NCBI GenBank assembly: GCA_017998475.1
Contig: JAGODA010000011.1
Span: 1 to 21,357 of the forward strand
Length of the DNA stretch: 21,357 nucleotides
Reading direction: 5' to 3'
Origin: Spirochaetota bacterium
Lineage (GTDB): Bacteria > Spirochaetota > UBA4802 > UBA5368
Program-made: the position numbers and the translations under genes
Part shown: positions 15,902 through 21,357 of the stretch, piece after piece
Layout: each line of letters starts with the position of its first letter
Numbering within the stretch: the first letter of the stretch is position 1
Notes under the pieces: generated by a model
Database searches by the model: none
What the model was told of the DNA's origin: nothing
What the model saw: the letters and a program-made list of their open reading frames with translations, nothing else

Positions 15902-17034
15902 AGATGGGCGTCGAAGAGACGACGGATTCCGGCCTCGCCCAGGGAGAGCAGCTCGTTGGCGTGGAAGCCGATCGGGTTCCGCGTACGATACTCCCTGTCC
16001 GGATATGAGCCCAGGATGGATTCTATGTCCAGCACAAAAGCGTCCTCTTCGCGCCCCGAATGAGGGGGGCGGAGATACTTGTTCTTCACACAGTATTTGA
16101 TGAAGCCGTTTACCTTTTTGAGGAGATACTTTCTGTCAAGAAGGGCCGCGTCGAAATCGGGCAGCGCCTCGCGCCGAACCATCTCGCCTATCTCTTCCGT
16201 TATACGCTCCATCGCGGAGACGAACCTCTCCCTGGCCAGCACCAGGCTCTCCCTCGTGTTACGGTGCGTTTCCGCCAGGCGCCGAAGATAACAGGAGGCT
16301 ATCTGGCTGAAGGTGATCGTGTGGAGCTGTCTGAGTATCGCGCCGAGACGCTCGTTGAACTCCTCCTTGGGACACCTGAAAAAGACGGGGTGTCCCACAT
16401 TAATGAAGATGTCCTTGCCGCCCTTTACGAGACGGTCGACCTTTACGTTGATGGGTATGACGTGCACCTTCTGCCGTGCGGACTGGTAGGTGTTCTCGAC
16501 GAGCTGGTAGACCGCGCTGCGTATCTTCTTCAGCCCTCCGAACCCCCATGTGGTACCCTCGGGGAATACGAGCGTCGACAGGCCCCGCGAGATACTCTCC
16601 CGCGCGCTGTTGATCTGATTGCCGATCTCGCTGCGCAGCTGGTCGCGCCTCTTGGCGCAGGTGTCGATGAAGGGCCGATGGATGGTCGTGAGCCGCATGA
16701 TTTTAAAAATGATGAACGGGAGGGCCGTCTTGTCCAGGAAGGTGAACACGCACTTCAGGAGAAAATTGTTCCTGCCGAAGTTCTTTGCCAGGTAACTCCC
16801 GCTTAAAAAATCCTCCTTGGCGAGGACAACGAAATCGGGCCTCGGTTTCAGCGAATAATAGACCCGGGAGAGCGAGGGTATCTCGTAGTAGCTGTCGTGC
16901 GTCGGCGAGACGATGAAGGGGGTGGGGATGGCCCGGAGATGCTCCTTTCCTTTAAGATGCGGACGCTGACGCATCATGATGGAGGCCACATGGAAACAGG
17001 ATATGATGAACTCGCGCAGGAATCGACGTATCAT
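15892..17034 (-). CDS. PlsC-like glycerophosphate acyltransferase family protein
   Basis: A 380-residue LPLAT-superfamily protein that probably transfers an acyl chain to a lysophospholipid or glycerol-phosphate at the inner membrane. The motif order is right: SPTHDSYYEIP (H46), FPEGTTWG (157-164) and HVIPINVKV (about 190). The first motif is HX4E (H46...E51), whereas the family norm is HX4D, so catalysis may be altered. About 150 residues follow the acyltransferase core, helical and charged, of unknown role; simple PlsC proteins are about 240 residues. There is one short hydrophobic stretch near residues 97-113. The ATG at 17034 has GGGGGAAG upstream; the longer frame from 17091 has no family support. 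Confidence 0.83.
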   Translation of the reverse strand: MIRRFLREFIISCFHVASIMMRQRPHLKGKEHLRAIPTPFIVSPTHDSYYEIPSLSRVYYSLKPRPDFVVLAKEDFLSGSYLAKNFGRNNFLLKCVFTFLDKTALPFIIFKIMRLTTIHRPFIDTCAKRRDQLRSEIGNQINSARESISRGLSTLVFPEGTTWGFGGLKKIRSAVYQLVENTYQSARQKVHVIPINVKVDRLVKGGKDIFINVGHPVFFRCPKEEFNERLGAILRQLHTITFSQIASCYLRRLAETHRNTRESLVLARERFVSAMERITEEIGEMVRREALPDFDAALLDRKYLLKKVNGFIKYCVKNKYLRPPHSGREEDAFVLDIESILGSYPDREYRTRNPIGFHANELLSLGEAGIRRLFDAHLGA

Positions 17035-17144
17035 ACTTCCCCCGGGTGCGGTGTGAGCATGCGTGACTGAATGGATCGTCGCTCGAATCACGGGACCCTT
17101 CCGGGCCCTGCCTGTGCACGGAAGGGATGCTTGCCCGGAAATGA

Positions 17145-17162
17145 AAATATGTCAACATATTT
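17145..17162. repeat. AT-rich palindrome, possible operator of the acyltransferase operon
   Basis: AAATATG-TCAA-CATATTT is a perfect seven-base inverted repeat in otherwise GC-rich DNA. On the minus strand it embeds TTGACA (17155-17150), which could be the -35 of the acyltransferase operon. The best -10 (AAGCAT) is weak. Confidence 0.4.
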
Positions 17163-17195
17163 GTAATTTCGAACGGTCGGGTCGTGCCGGCACGC

Positions 17196-17224
17196 TTGAC
17201 CGGCGCTTCCCGTTGCCGTATATT
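17196..17224 (+). promoter_or_regulatory. Predicted promoter of the SMP-30-like gene
   Basis: TTGACC (17196-17201), a 17-base spacer and TATATT (17219-17224) match 5 of 6 consensus positions in each box. The leader to the ATG at 17331 is about 100 bases. The 11-base string GCTTGACCGGC containing the -35 recurs at 17261-17271. Confidence 0.55.
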
Positions 17225-17330
17225 AATCGCGACCGGCGGGTGTGATATCCGCCTCACCGCGCTTGACCGGCCGCCGTCGCCGGGACCTTTACGGCGCTGA
17301 ATATAAACACTCAATGTGAGGGACGGTATC

Positions 17331-18173
17331 ATGAAACACATGACGGTAGCACTGTTGCCGCTTTTCGCGGCGGTACTGATTATGGCAGCCTGTAAAGCCA
17401 CGATAACGCCGGTGCCCGCCTGGTCGGTTTCGGACGGGCTGAAGGTCCCCGAGTCCGTCCTGTACGACCGCGCGGGCGGGCTTCTGTACGTGTCGAACAT
17501 CAACGGCGCGCCGACCGATAAAAACGGCAGGGGCTTCATCGCGAAGCTTTCCGTGGACGGGGCAATGGTGGACGCGGGCTGGGTTACCGGCCTCAACGCT
17601 CCCAAGGGCATGGGCGTGAGCGGCCGAACGCTGTATGTCACCGATATCGACCGCCTGCACGCGATCGATATCAGGACGGGAAAGCTGACGAAAACATATG
17701 CCGTCCCGGGTGCCCGCTTCCTTAACGACATCGCCGTCGGTCCCGACGGAGCGGTGTATGTCACGGATACGGAAACGAACAGGCTGCACATGCTGCGCGG
17801 GGGTGTCGTGGGCGTCTGGATGGAGCTTAAAGGCTACAATAAACCGAACGGGCTGTATCTCGACGGGGCGGCGCTGTATGTCGGTACGGCACAGGGGGTA
17901 GTACGGGTCGATATCGCCACCGGGGCGTTCGCGCTCGAGGCGCCTCATGTCGGGGGCATCGACGGGTTGCGCGCCTACGCCGGGGGATTCATCATAAGCG
18001 ACTGGAAGGGGAAGACGGAGCTCATCGGAAAGGGGAAGGCCCCCGTGGTGCTGGTCGACACCACCGCGGAGAAGGTGAACGCGGCCGACCTGGAGTACAT
18101 CCCGGAGAGACGCCTTCTCATCATCCCCACGTTCTTCGATAATCGGGTGGTGGCCTATACGATCGCGGATTGA
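17331..18173 (+). CDS. SMP-30/gluconolactonase-like beta-propeller lipoprotein
   Basis: A 280-residue exported protein. The signal peptide ends LIMAAC, a lipobox with the acylated cysteine at C21. The remainder is a beta-propeller of the SMP-30/NHL type, with repeating blades such as GGLLYVSNI, GRTLYVTDIDRLHAIDI, DGAVYVTDTETNRLHML and GAALYVGTAQGVVRVDI, and the family-like NDIAVGPDG. The family contains metal-dependent lactonases and non-enzymatic propellers, and the sequence alone does not decide which. The ATG at 17331 is preferred over an in-frame GTG at 17316, since GAGGG lies eight bases before it and the signal peptide starts there. It is divergent from the acyltransferase operon, and no clear terminator follows. 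Confidence 0.82.
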   Translation: MKHMTVALLPLFAAVLIMAACKATITPVPAWSVSDGLKVPESVLYDRAGGLLYVSNINGAPTDKNGRGFIAKLSVDGAMVDAGWVTGLNAPKGMGVSGRTLYVTDIDRLHAIDIRTGKLTKTYAVPGARFLNDIAVGPDGAVYVTDTETNRLHMLRGGVVGVWMELKGYNKPNGLYLDGAALYVGTAQGVVRVDIATGAFALEAPHVGGIDGLRAYAGGFIISDWKGKTELIGKGKAPVVLVDTTAEKVNAADLEYIPERRLLIIPTFFDNRVVAYTIAD

Positions 18174-18267
18174 CCGGGGATGATGGTCGCTGTGTAACGG
18201 TCCGCAAGACGGTGATGGCCGCCCGAAAGAGCCCGGAAATCACGCCGTCGAAATAATTAATTTTTTG

Positions 18268-18296
18268 TAGACAAAATGAACGCCGTTCAGTAAATT
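18268..18296 (+). promoter_or_regulatory. Promoter of the thiamine operon, with a palindrome in its spacer
   Basis: TAGACA (18268-18273), a 17-base spacer and TAAATT (18291-18296) place transcription near 18303, exactly where the TPP aptamer begins. The spacer holds TGAACG-C-CGTTCA (18277-18289), a perfect six-base inverted repeat. Confidence 0.5.
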
Positions 18297-18302
18297 AACA
18301 TT

Positions 18303-18381
18303 GTTGGGGTGGTTCCACAGCGGAGCCTGAGATTATACCCGTTGAACCTGATCCGGATAATGCCGGCGTAGGGATGCCAAC
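18303..18381 (+). ncRNA. TPP riboswitch (THI element)
   Basis: The conserved thiamine-pyrophosphate aptamer is plain. P1 pairs GTTGG (18303-18307) with CCAAC (18377-18381). GGGGT opens the pyrophosphate arm, CTGAGATTATACCC (18327-18340) and GAACCTGATCCGG (18344-18356) form the pyrimidine sensor core, and GCGTAGGGA (18366-18374) closes it. It controls the downstream thiM-thiE-thiC-thiL genes, lowering expression when TPP is plentiful. Some 145 bases separate it from the thiM start, far more than needed for direct ribosome-site masking. Confidence 0.96.
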
Positions 18382-18449
18382 CGCATAATCAGCTCTCCCG
18401 TTTCAACAATCACCTCATCCAGATCTCGATGCGAGGCGTACCCGTTGTT

Positions 18450-18487
18450 GCCCCGCGGAATCTTTCCTTTTGATGCGATTCCGGGGC
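18450..18487 (+). other. Hairpin in the riboswitch expression platform
   Basis: GCCCCGCGGAATC (18450-18462) pairs with GATTCCGGGGC (18477-18487), apart from a two-base bulge. It has no following U-run, so it is not a classic terminator. It ends 29 bases before the thiM ribosome site. Confidence 0.4.
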
Positions 18488-18526
18488 GCGGAACAGGACC
18501 GCCGCGCGGACACTTCAGGAGGAACG

Positions 18527-19315
18527 ATGGACAACGCATCGCTGTTAACGGCTGTACGGGAGAAACAGCCGCTCGTACATCATCTCACCAACTGGGTCAC
18601 CATTTACGACTGCGCCCAGCTGGTCAAATCGTTCGGGGCCTCGCCGGTAATGGCCCACGCCGCGGAGGAGGCCGCGGACATGGCTTCGCTCGCCTCCGCG
18701 CTCGTACTCAATATCGGAACGCTCACCGCCGACTTCATCGAGAGCATGAAGCTCGCCGCGCGCGCGGCGAACGCGAAGGGCGCGCCCGTGGTGCTGGACG
18801 TCTGCGGCGCCGGGGCCACGCCCTTCCGCGACAGGATGGTCGCCGCGCTTCTCGACGCGGCCCGCATCGACATCATCAAAGGGAACGCCTCGGAGATCGC
18901 CCGCGTCGCCGGCGAGCAGGTTAAGACCAGGGGGGTAGACGCGGGGAGCGTGGAAGGCGATCTGGCGCGCATCGCCGAAACGCTCGCCGGCGCGCGTGAC
19001 TGCGTTGTGGTGGTTACGGGGAAGGAGGACATAGTCGCCGGCAAGGGCGCGCGGTATACGGTGAAAAACGGCCACGAGATCATGTCGCGCGTGGTCGGCA
19101 CCGGATGCATGGCCGCTTCGGCCATCGGCACCTTCGCGGGAGTGTGCCCGGAGGACCTTCCGCGCGCGGCGGCCGCGGGCCTGGTATGCTTCGAGGCGGC
19201 GGCCGAACTGGCGGCGAGGCAGGCGACGGGTCCGGGGACATTCAAGGAGCTTCTCTTCGATAAAGCGGCGTCGCTTTCGGAGAAGGACGTTCGATCGATG
19301 CAGAGGGTGTCGTGA
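18527..19315 (+). CDS. thiM: Hydroxyethylthiazole kinase ThiM
   Basis: A 262-residue kinase that phosphorylates 4-methyl-5-hydroxyethylthiazole, salvaging the thiazole half of thiamine in the cytoplasm. Family marks are PLVHHLTNWVTIYDCAQL near the N-terminus, SPVMAHAAEEAADM, the ATP-site VVVTGKEDIV (161-170) and the active-site loop GTGCMAAS (191-198) with its conserved Cys194. Length equals the family norm. AGGAGG (18517-18522) lies four bases before the ATG. An earlier in-frame ATG at 18470 lies within the leader hairpin and has no family support. It is the first gene after the TPP riboswitch, and its stop overlaps the thiE start. Confidence 0.96.
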   Translation: MDNASLLTAVREKQPLVHHLTNWVTIYDCAQLVKSFGASPVMAHAAEEAADMASLASALVLNIGTLTADFIESMKLAARAANAKGAPVVLDVCGAGATPFRDRMVAALLDAARIDIIKGNASEIARVAGEQVKTRGVDAGSVEGDLARIAETLAGARDCVVVVTGKEDIVAGKGARYTVKNGHEIMSRVVGTGCMAASAIGTFAGVCPEDLPRAAAAGLVCFEAAAELAARQATGPGTFKELLFDKAASLSEKDVRSMQRVS

Positions 19316-19923
19316 TGAGGGGGTACTATTTCATCACCGACGCGGGGCTCAGCCTGGCGGGGAACCTCTCCGACGTGCGCGCCGCCGCGGCGGCCGGGGT
19401 GACTGTCGTGCAGTACCGCAACAAGTCGAACATCACGCGCGACATGTACGAGGAGGCGCTTCTTTTGAAAAGCGCCTGCGGAGGGAAAGCGAAATTCATC
19501 ATCAACGACCGTATCGACATCGCGCTGGCCGTCGACGCGGACGGCGTGCACGTCGGCCAGGAGGACATGCCCTATGATCGGGCACGGCATCTGCTCGGGC
19601 CGGATAAAATAATCGGTGTGACGGTGCACGACCTCGACGAGGCGCTGGAGGCCGAGGCCCGGGGGGCGGATTACCTGGGCCTCAGTCCCATCTTCGCGAC
19701 CGGCACCAAGGACGACGCCGGCGCGCCCTGCGGCACGGCCGTCATCGCCGAACTAAAGAAGCACTGCCGCGTTCCCGTCGTCGCCATAGGCGGGATAGGA
19801 CTCTCCAATGTCGACGAGGTGGTCGCCGCGGGCGCCGACATGGTATGCGCAATTTCGGCCGTCGTAACGAAGCCGGATGTCGTCGCGGCGATACTGGAGT
19901 TTCAAAGGAGATACGAGTCATGA
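19315..19923 (+). CDS. thiE: Thiamine-phosphate synthase ThiE
   Basis: A 202-residue TIM-barrel enzyme joining hydroxymethylpyrimidine diphosphate and thiazole phosphate to thiamine monophosphate and PPi. Motifs are VVQYRNK (31-37), FIINDRIDIALAVDADGVHVGQED (diphosphate/Mg site), GADYLGLSPIFATGTKDD (phosphate loop) and VPVVAIGGI. Asn36 stands where the family usually has an acidic residue (R-D/E-K). ATG 19315 overlaps the thiM stop (TGATG) and has GAGGG seven bases upstream; the GTG three bases earlier is less likely. It overlaps thiC by four bases, so all three proteins are translationally coupled. Confidence 0.95.
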   Translation: MRGYYFITDAGLSLAGNLSDVRAAAAAGVTVVQYRNKSNITRDMYEEALLLKSACGGKAKFIINDRIDIALAVDADGVHVGQEDMPYDRARHLLGPDKIIGVTVHDLDEALEAEARGADYLGLSPIFATGTKDDAGAPCGTAVIAELKKHCRVPVVAIGGIGLSNVDEVVAAGADMVCAISAVVTKPDVVAAILEFQRRYES

Positions 19924-21191
19924 CACAGATCGACTATGCGCTGAACGGACGGGTATCCGACGAGATGAAAGCGGTCGCGGCCAGGGAGCCGCGCACCGCG
20001 GAGGAGATCCGAGAGGACGTTAAAAACGGACACACCGTGATACTGAAAAGCCTGTTGCACGACTGCGTCCCGGTCGGGGTGGGGAAGGGGCTTACGATCA
20101 AGATAAACGCCAATATCGGCACCTCGGGTTACAACGCCGACCCGGAGATGGAGCTCCAGAAGCTGCGCGCGGCCGTGTATTACGGCGCCGACGCGATGAT
20201 GGACCTCTCGACAGGGGGCGATATCCGGGCCATGAGAAAGAAGGTAATCGCGGAATCGCGCGTGCCCGTGGGGACGGTCCCCATCTACGAGGCGATCGTC
20301 CGGCAGCCGGACGTTTCGAAGATAACCGAGGACGATTTTCTGGAGAGCGTGCGCACGCATATCGAGGACGGCGTGGATTTCATAACCGTCCACTGCGGCG
20401 TTACGCGAAGCTGTATTCCGCTCCTGGAGGGCCGGATAATGGGCGTCGTATCGCGCGGCGGAAGCTTTCTCGTCAAGTGGATGCTGCACCACGGGAAGGA
20501 AAACCCGCTCTACACGCGCTACGACGAGATACTGGCCATGGCCAAAAAGCACGACGTCACCCTCAGCCTGGGCGACGGTCTCCGGCCGGGCTGTCTCGCC
20601 GACGCGACAGACGCGGCTCAGATCGAGGAGCTCAAAACGCTTGGCGCGCTCGCGCGCAGGGCCCGCGAGGCGGGTGTGCAGGTGATGATAGAAGGCCCGG
20701 GACATGTTCCGCTGCACATGATCAGGGAAAACATCGAACTGCAGAAGAAGTACTGCGACGGGGCTCCCTTCTACGTGCTGGGACCGCTCGTCACGGACTG
20801 CTCGCCCGGCTACGACCATCTCTCCGGCGCGATCGGGGGGGCGCTGGCGGCCTGGTACGGGGCGGACTTCCTGTGCTACCTCACGCCCATGGAGCATCTT
20901 GGGCTTCCCGACGTGAAGCACGTGGTGGACGGGGTGATCGCGTCCAAAATCGCGGCGCACGCGGCCGATGTCGCGCGGGGCCTGGCCGGTGCGCGCGATC
21001 GCGACGACGCCATGTCGCGCGCACGGTCCAACCTCGACTGGGATTCCATGTACGGCCTTGCCTTCAATCCCGAACGGGCCCGCGAACTGCGGCGGGGGAC
21101 GAAGCACGACGACGCCGAGGTCTGCACCATGTGCGGCGATTTCTGTTCGGCGAAGATAAACCGGGAATGCAGGGAGAAATACCGTCAATGA
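19920..21191 (+). CDS. thiC: Phosphomethylpyrimidine synthase ThiC, short form
   Basis: A 423-residue radical-SAM enzyme converting 5-aminoimidazole ribotide to hydroxymethylpyrimidine phosphate. It lacks the N-terminal domain of the E. coli/plant type (over 600 residues). Family marks are IKINANIGTSGYNAD, MDLSTGGDI, VGTVPIYEA, TVHCGVTRSC, SLGDGLRPG, MIEGPGHVPLHMI, LGPLVTDCSPGYDH and YLTPMEHLGLP. The [4Fe-4S] motif CTMCGDFC (C402, C405, C409) has a CX2CX3C spacing; the long form has CX2CX4C. The ATG overlaps the thiE stop (ATGA), with AAAGGAG nine bases upstream; the frame opened at 19845 is only upstream noise. It overlaps thiL by four bases. Confidence 0.97.
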   Translation: MTQIDYALNGRVSDEMKAVAAREPRTAEEIREDVKNGHTVILKSLLHDCVPVGVGKGLTIKINANIGTSGYNADPEMELQKLRAAVYYGADAMMDLSTGGDIRAMRKKVIAESRVPVGTVPIYEAIVRQPDVSKITEDDFLESVRTHIEDGVDFITVHCGVTRSCIPLLEGRIMGVVSRGGSFLVKWMLHHGKENPLYTRYDEILAMAKKHDVTLSLGDGLRPGCLADATDAAQIEELKTLGALARRAREAGVQVMIEGPGHVPLHMIRENIELQKKYCDGAPFYVLGPLVTDCSPGYDHLSGAIGGALAAWYGADFLCYLTPMEHLGLPDVKHVVDGVIASKIAAHAADVARGLAGARDRDDAMSRARSNLDWDSMYGLAFNPERARELRRGTKHDDAEVCTMCGDFCSAKINRECREKYRQ

Positions 21192-21357
21192 AAATATCGG
21201 AAATCGGCGGCGAGTTCGCGCTCATCGACCGCCTGATGTCAAGGGAAGTGAGCGACCCGGCGATAATCAAGGGCGTCGGAGACGACTGCGCCGTGCTGGA
21301 GTACACCGCCGACAGGTATCTTGTGGTGACCACCGATATGATGGTGGAGAACAGCCA
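21188..21357 (+). CDS. thiL: Thiamine-monophosphate kinase ThiL (3' partial)
   Basis: The first 56 residues (MKISEIGGEFALIDRLM... then KGVGDDCAVLEY and LVVTTDMMVENS) match the ThiL start, where G-x-GDD binds Mg-ATP and the T-D-M-x-V-E-x segment is invariant. ThiL phosphorylates thiamine monophosphate to the active cofactor TPP. The ATG overlaps the thiC stop by four bases, continuing the coupled operon. The gene is cut by the window edge. Confidence 0.9.
   Translation, partial: MKISEIGGEFALIDRLMSREVSDPAIIKGVGDDCAVLEYTADRYLVVTTDMMVENS

Noticed and set aside
18333..18539. 68-residue minus-strand frame over the riboswitch
   Set aside because: It coincides with the TPP aptamer and leader hairpin and has no coding signs.
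19902..21188. 428-residue minus-strand open frame
   Set aside because: It is antisense to ThiC, which has its full set of conserved motifs.

Overview
The window is 21,357 bases of GC-rich, densely coded bacterial chromosome with ordinary housekeeping and accessory metabolism. No phage, insertion sequence, CRISPR array, tRNA or rRNA was recognised. The multi-PAS HisKA_2-type sensor kinase, the acyl-CoA genes, the lipoproteins and the style of small proteins would suit a free-living, lipid-using Gram-negative such as a member of the Spirochaetota. That assignment is an impression, not something the sequence proves.

Layout. (a) 1-3366 (+): the 3' part of a very large PAS-repeat histidine kinase whose N-terminus lies outside the window. 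(b) 3372-8360: a lipid/acyl-CoA block. It holds a PaaI-like hotdog thioesterase (-) divergent from an acyl-CoA synthetase (+), with a palindromic operator candidate between them. It continues with a leftward three-gene unit: a second hotdog thioesterase, a ThDP-dependent enzyme strikingly like animal ILVBL/HACL2, and a small unknown protein. (c) 8581-8802 (-): a small coiled-coil protein with its own strong promoter and terminator. (d) 9007-10908 (-): a second, long-chain type acyl-CoA synthetase, divergent from a MalY/PatB-type PLP C-S lyase (11253-12431, +). (e) 12432-13663 (-): a split ThrE-type exporter pair. (f) 13782-17034 (-): acyltransferase, PstS-like lipoprotein and secreted von Willebrand A protein. 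(g) 17331-18173 (+): an SMP-30-like beta-propeller lipoprotein. (h) 18268-21357 (+): a thiamine operon led by a TPP riboswitch, thiM-thiE-thiC-thiL, with thiL running off the window.

How the genes fit together. The thiM/E/C/L genes make and join the two halves of thiamine and phosphorylate the product under TPP feedback. The ThDP-dependent HACL2-like enzyme about 10 kb away would use that cofactor. Two acyl-CoA synthetases, two thioesterases and a putative 2-hydroxyacyl-CoA lyase point to fatty-acid activation and shortening as the theme of the left half. The most interesting candidate for an undescribed module is the thioesterase / HACL2-like lyase / unknown protein cluster. The regulatory DNA is also informative: several well-formed sigma70-like promoters carry inverted repeats in or next to the -35/-10 spacer.
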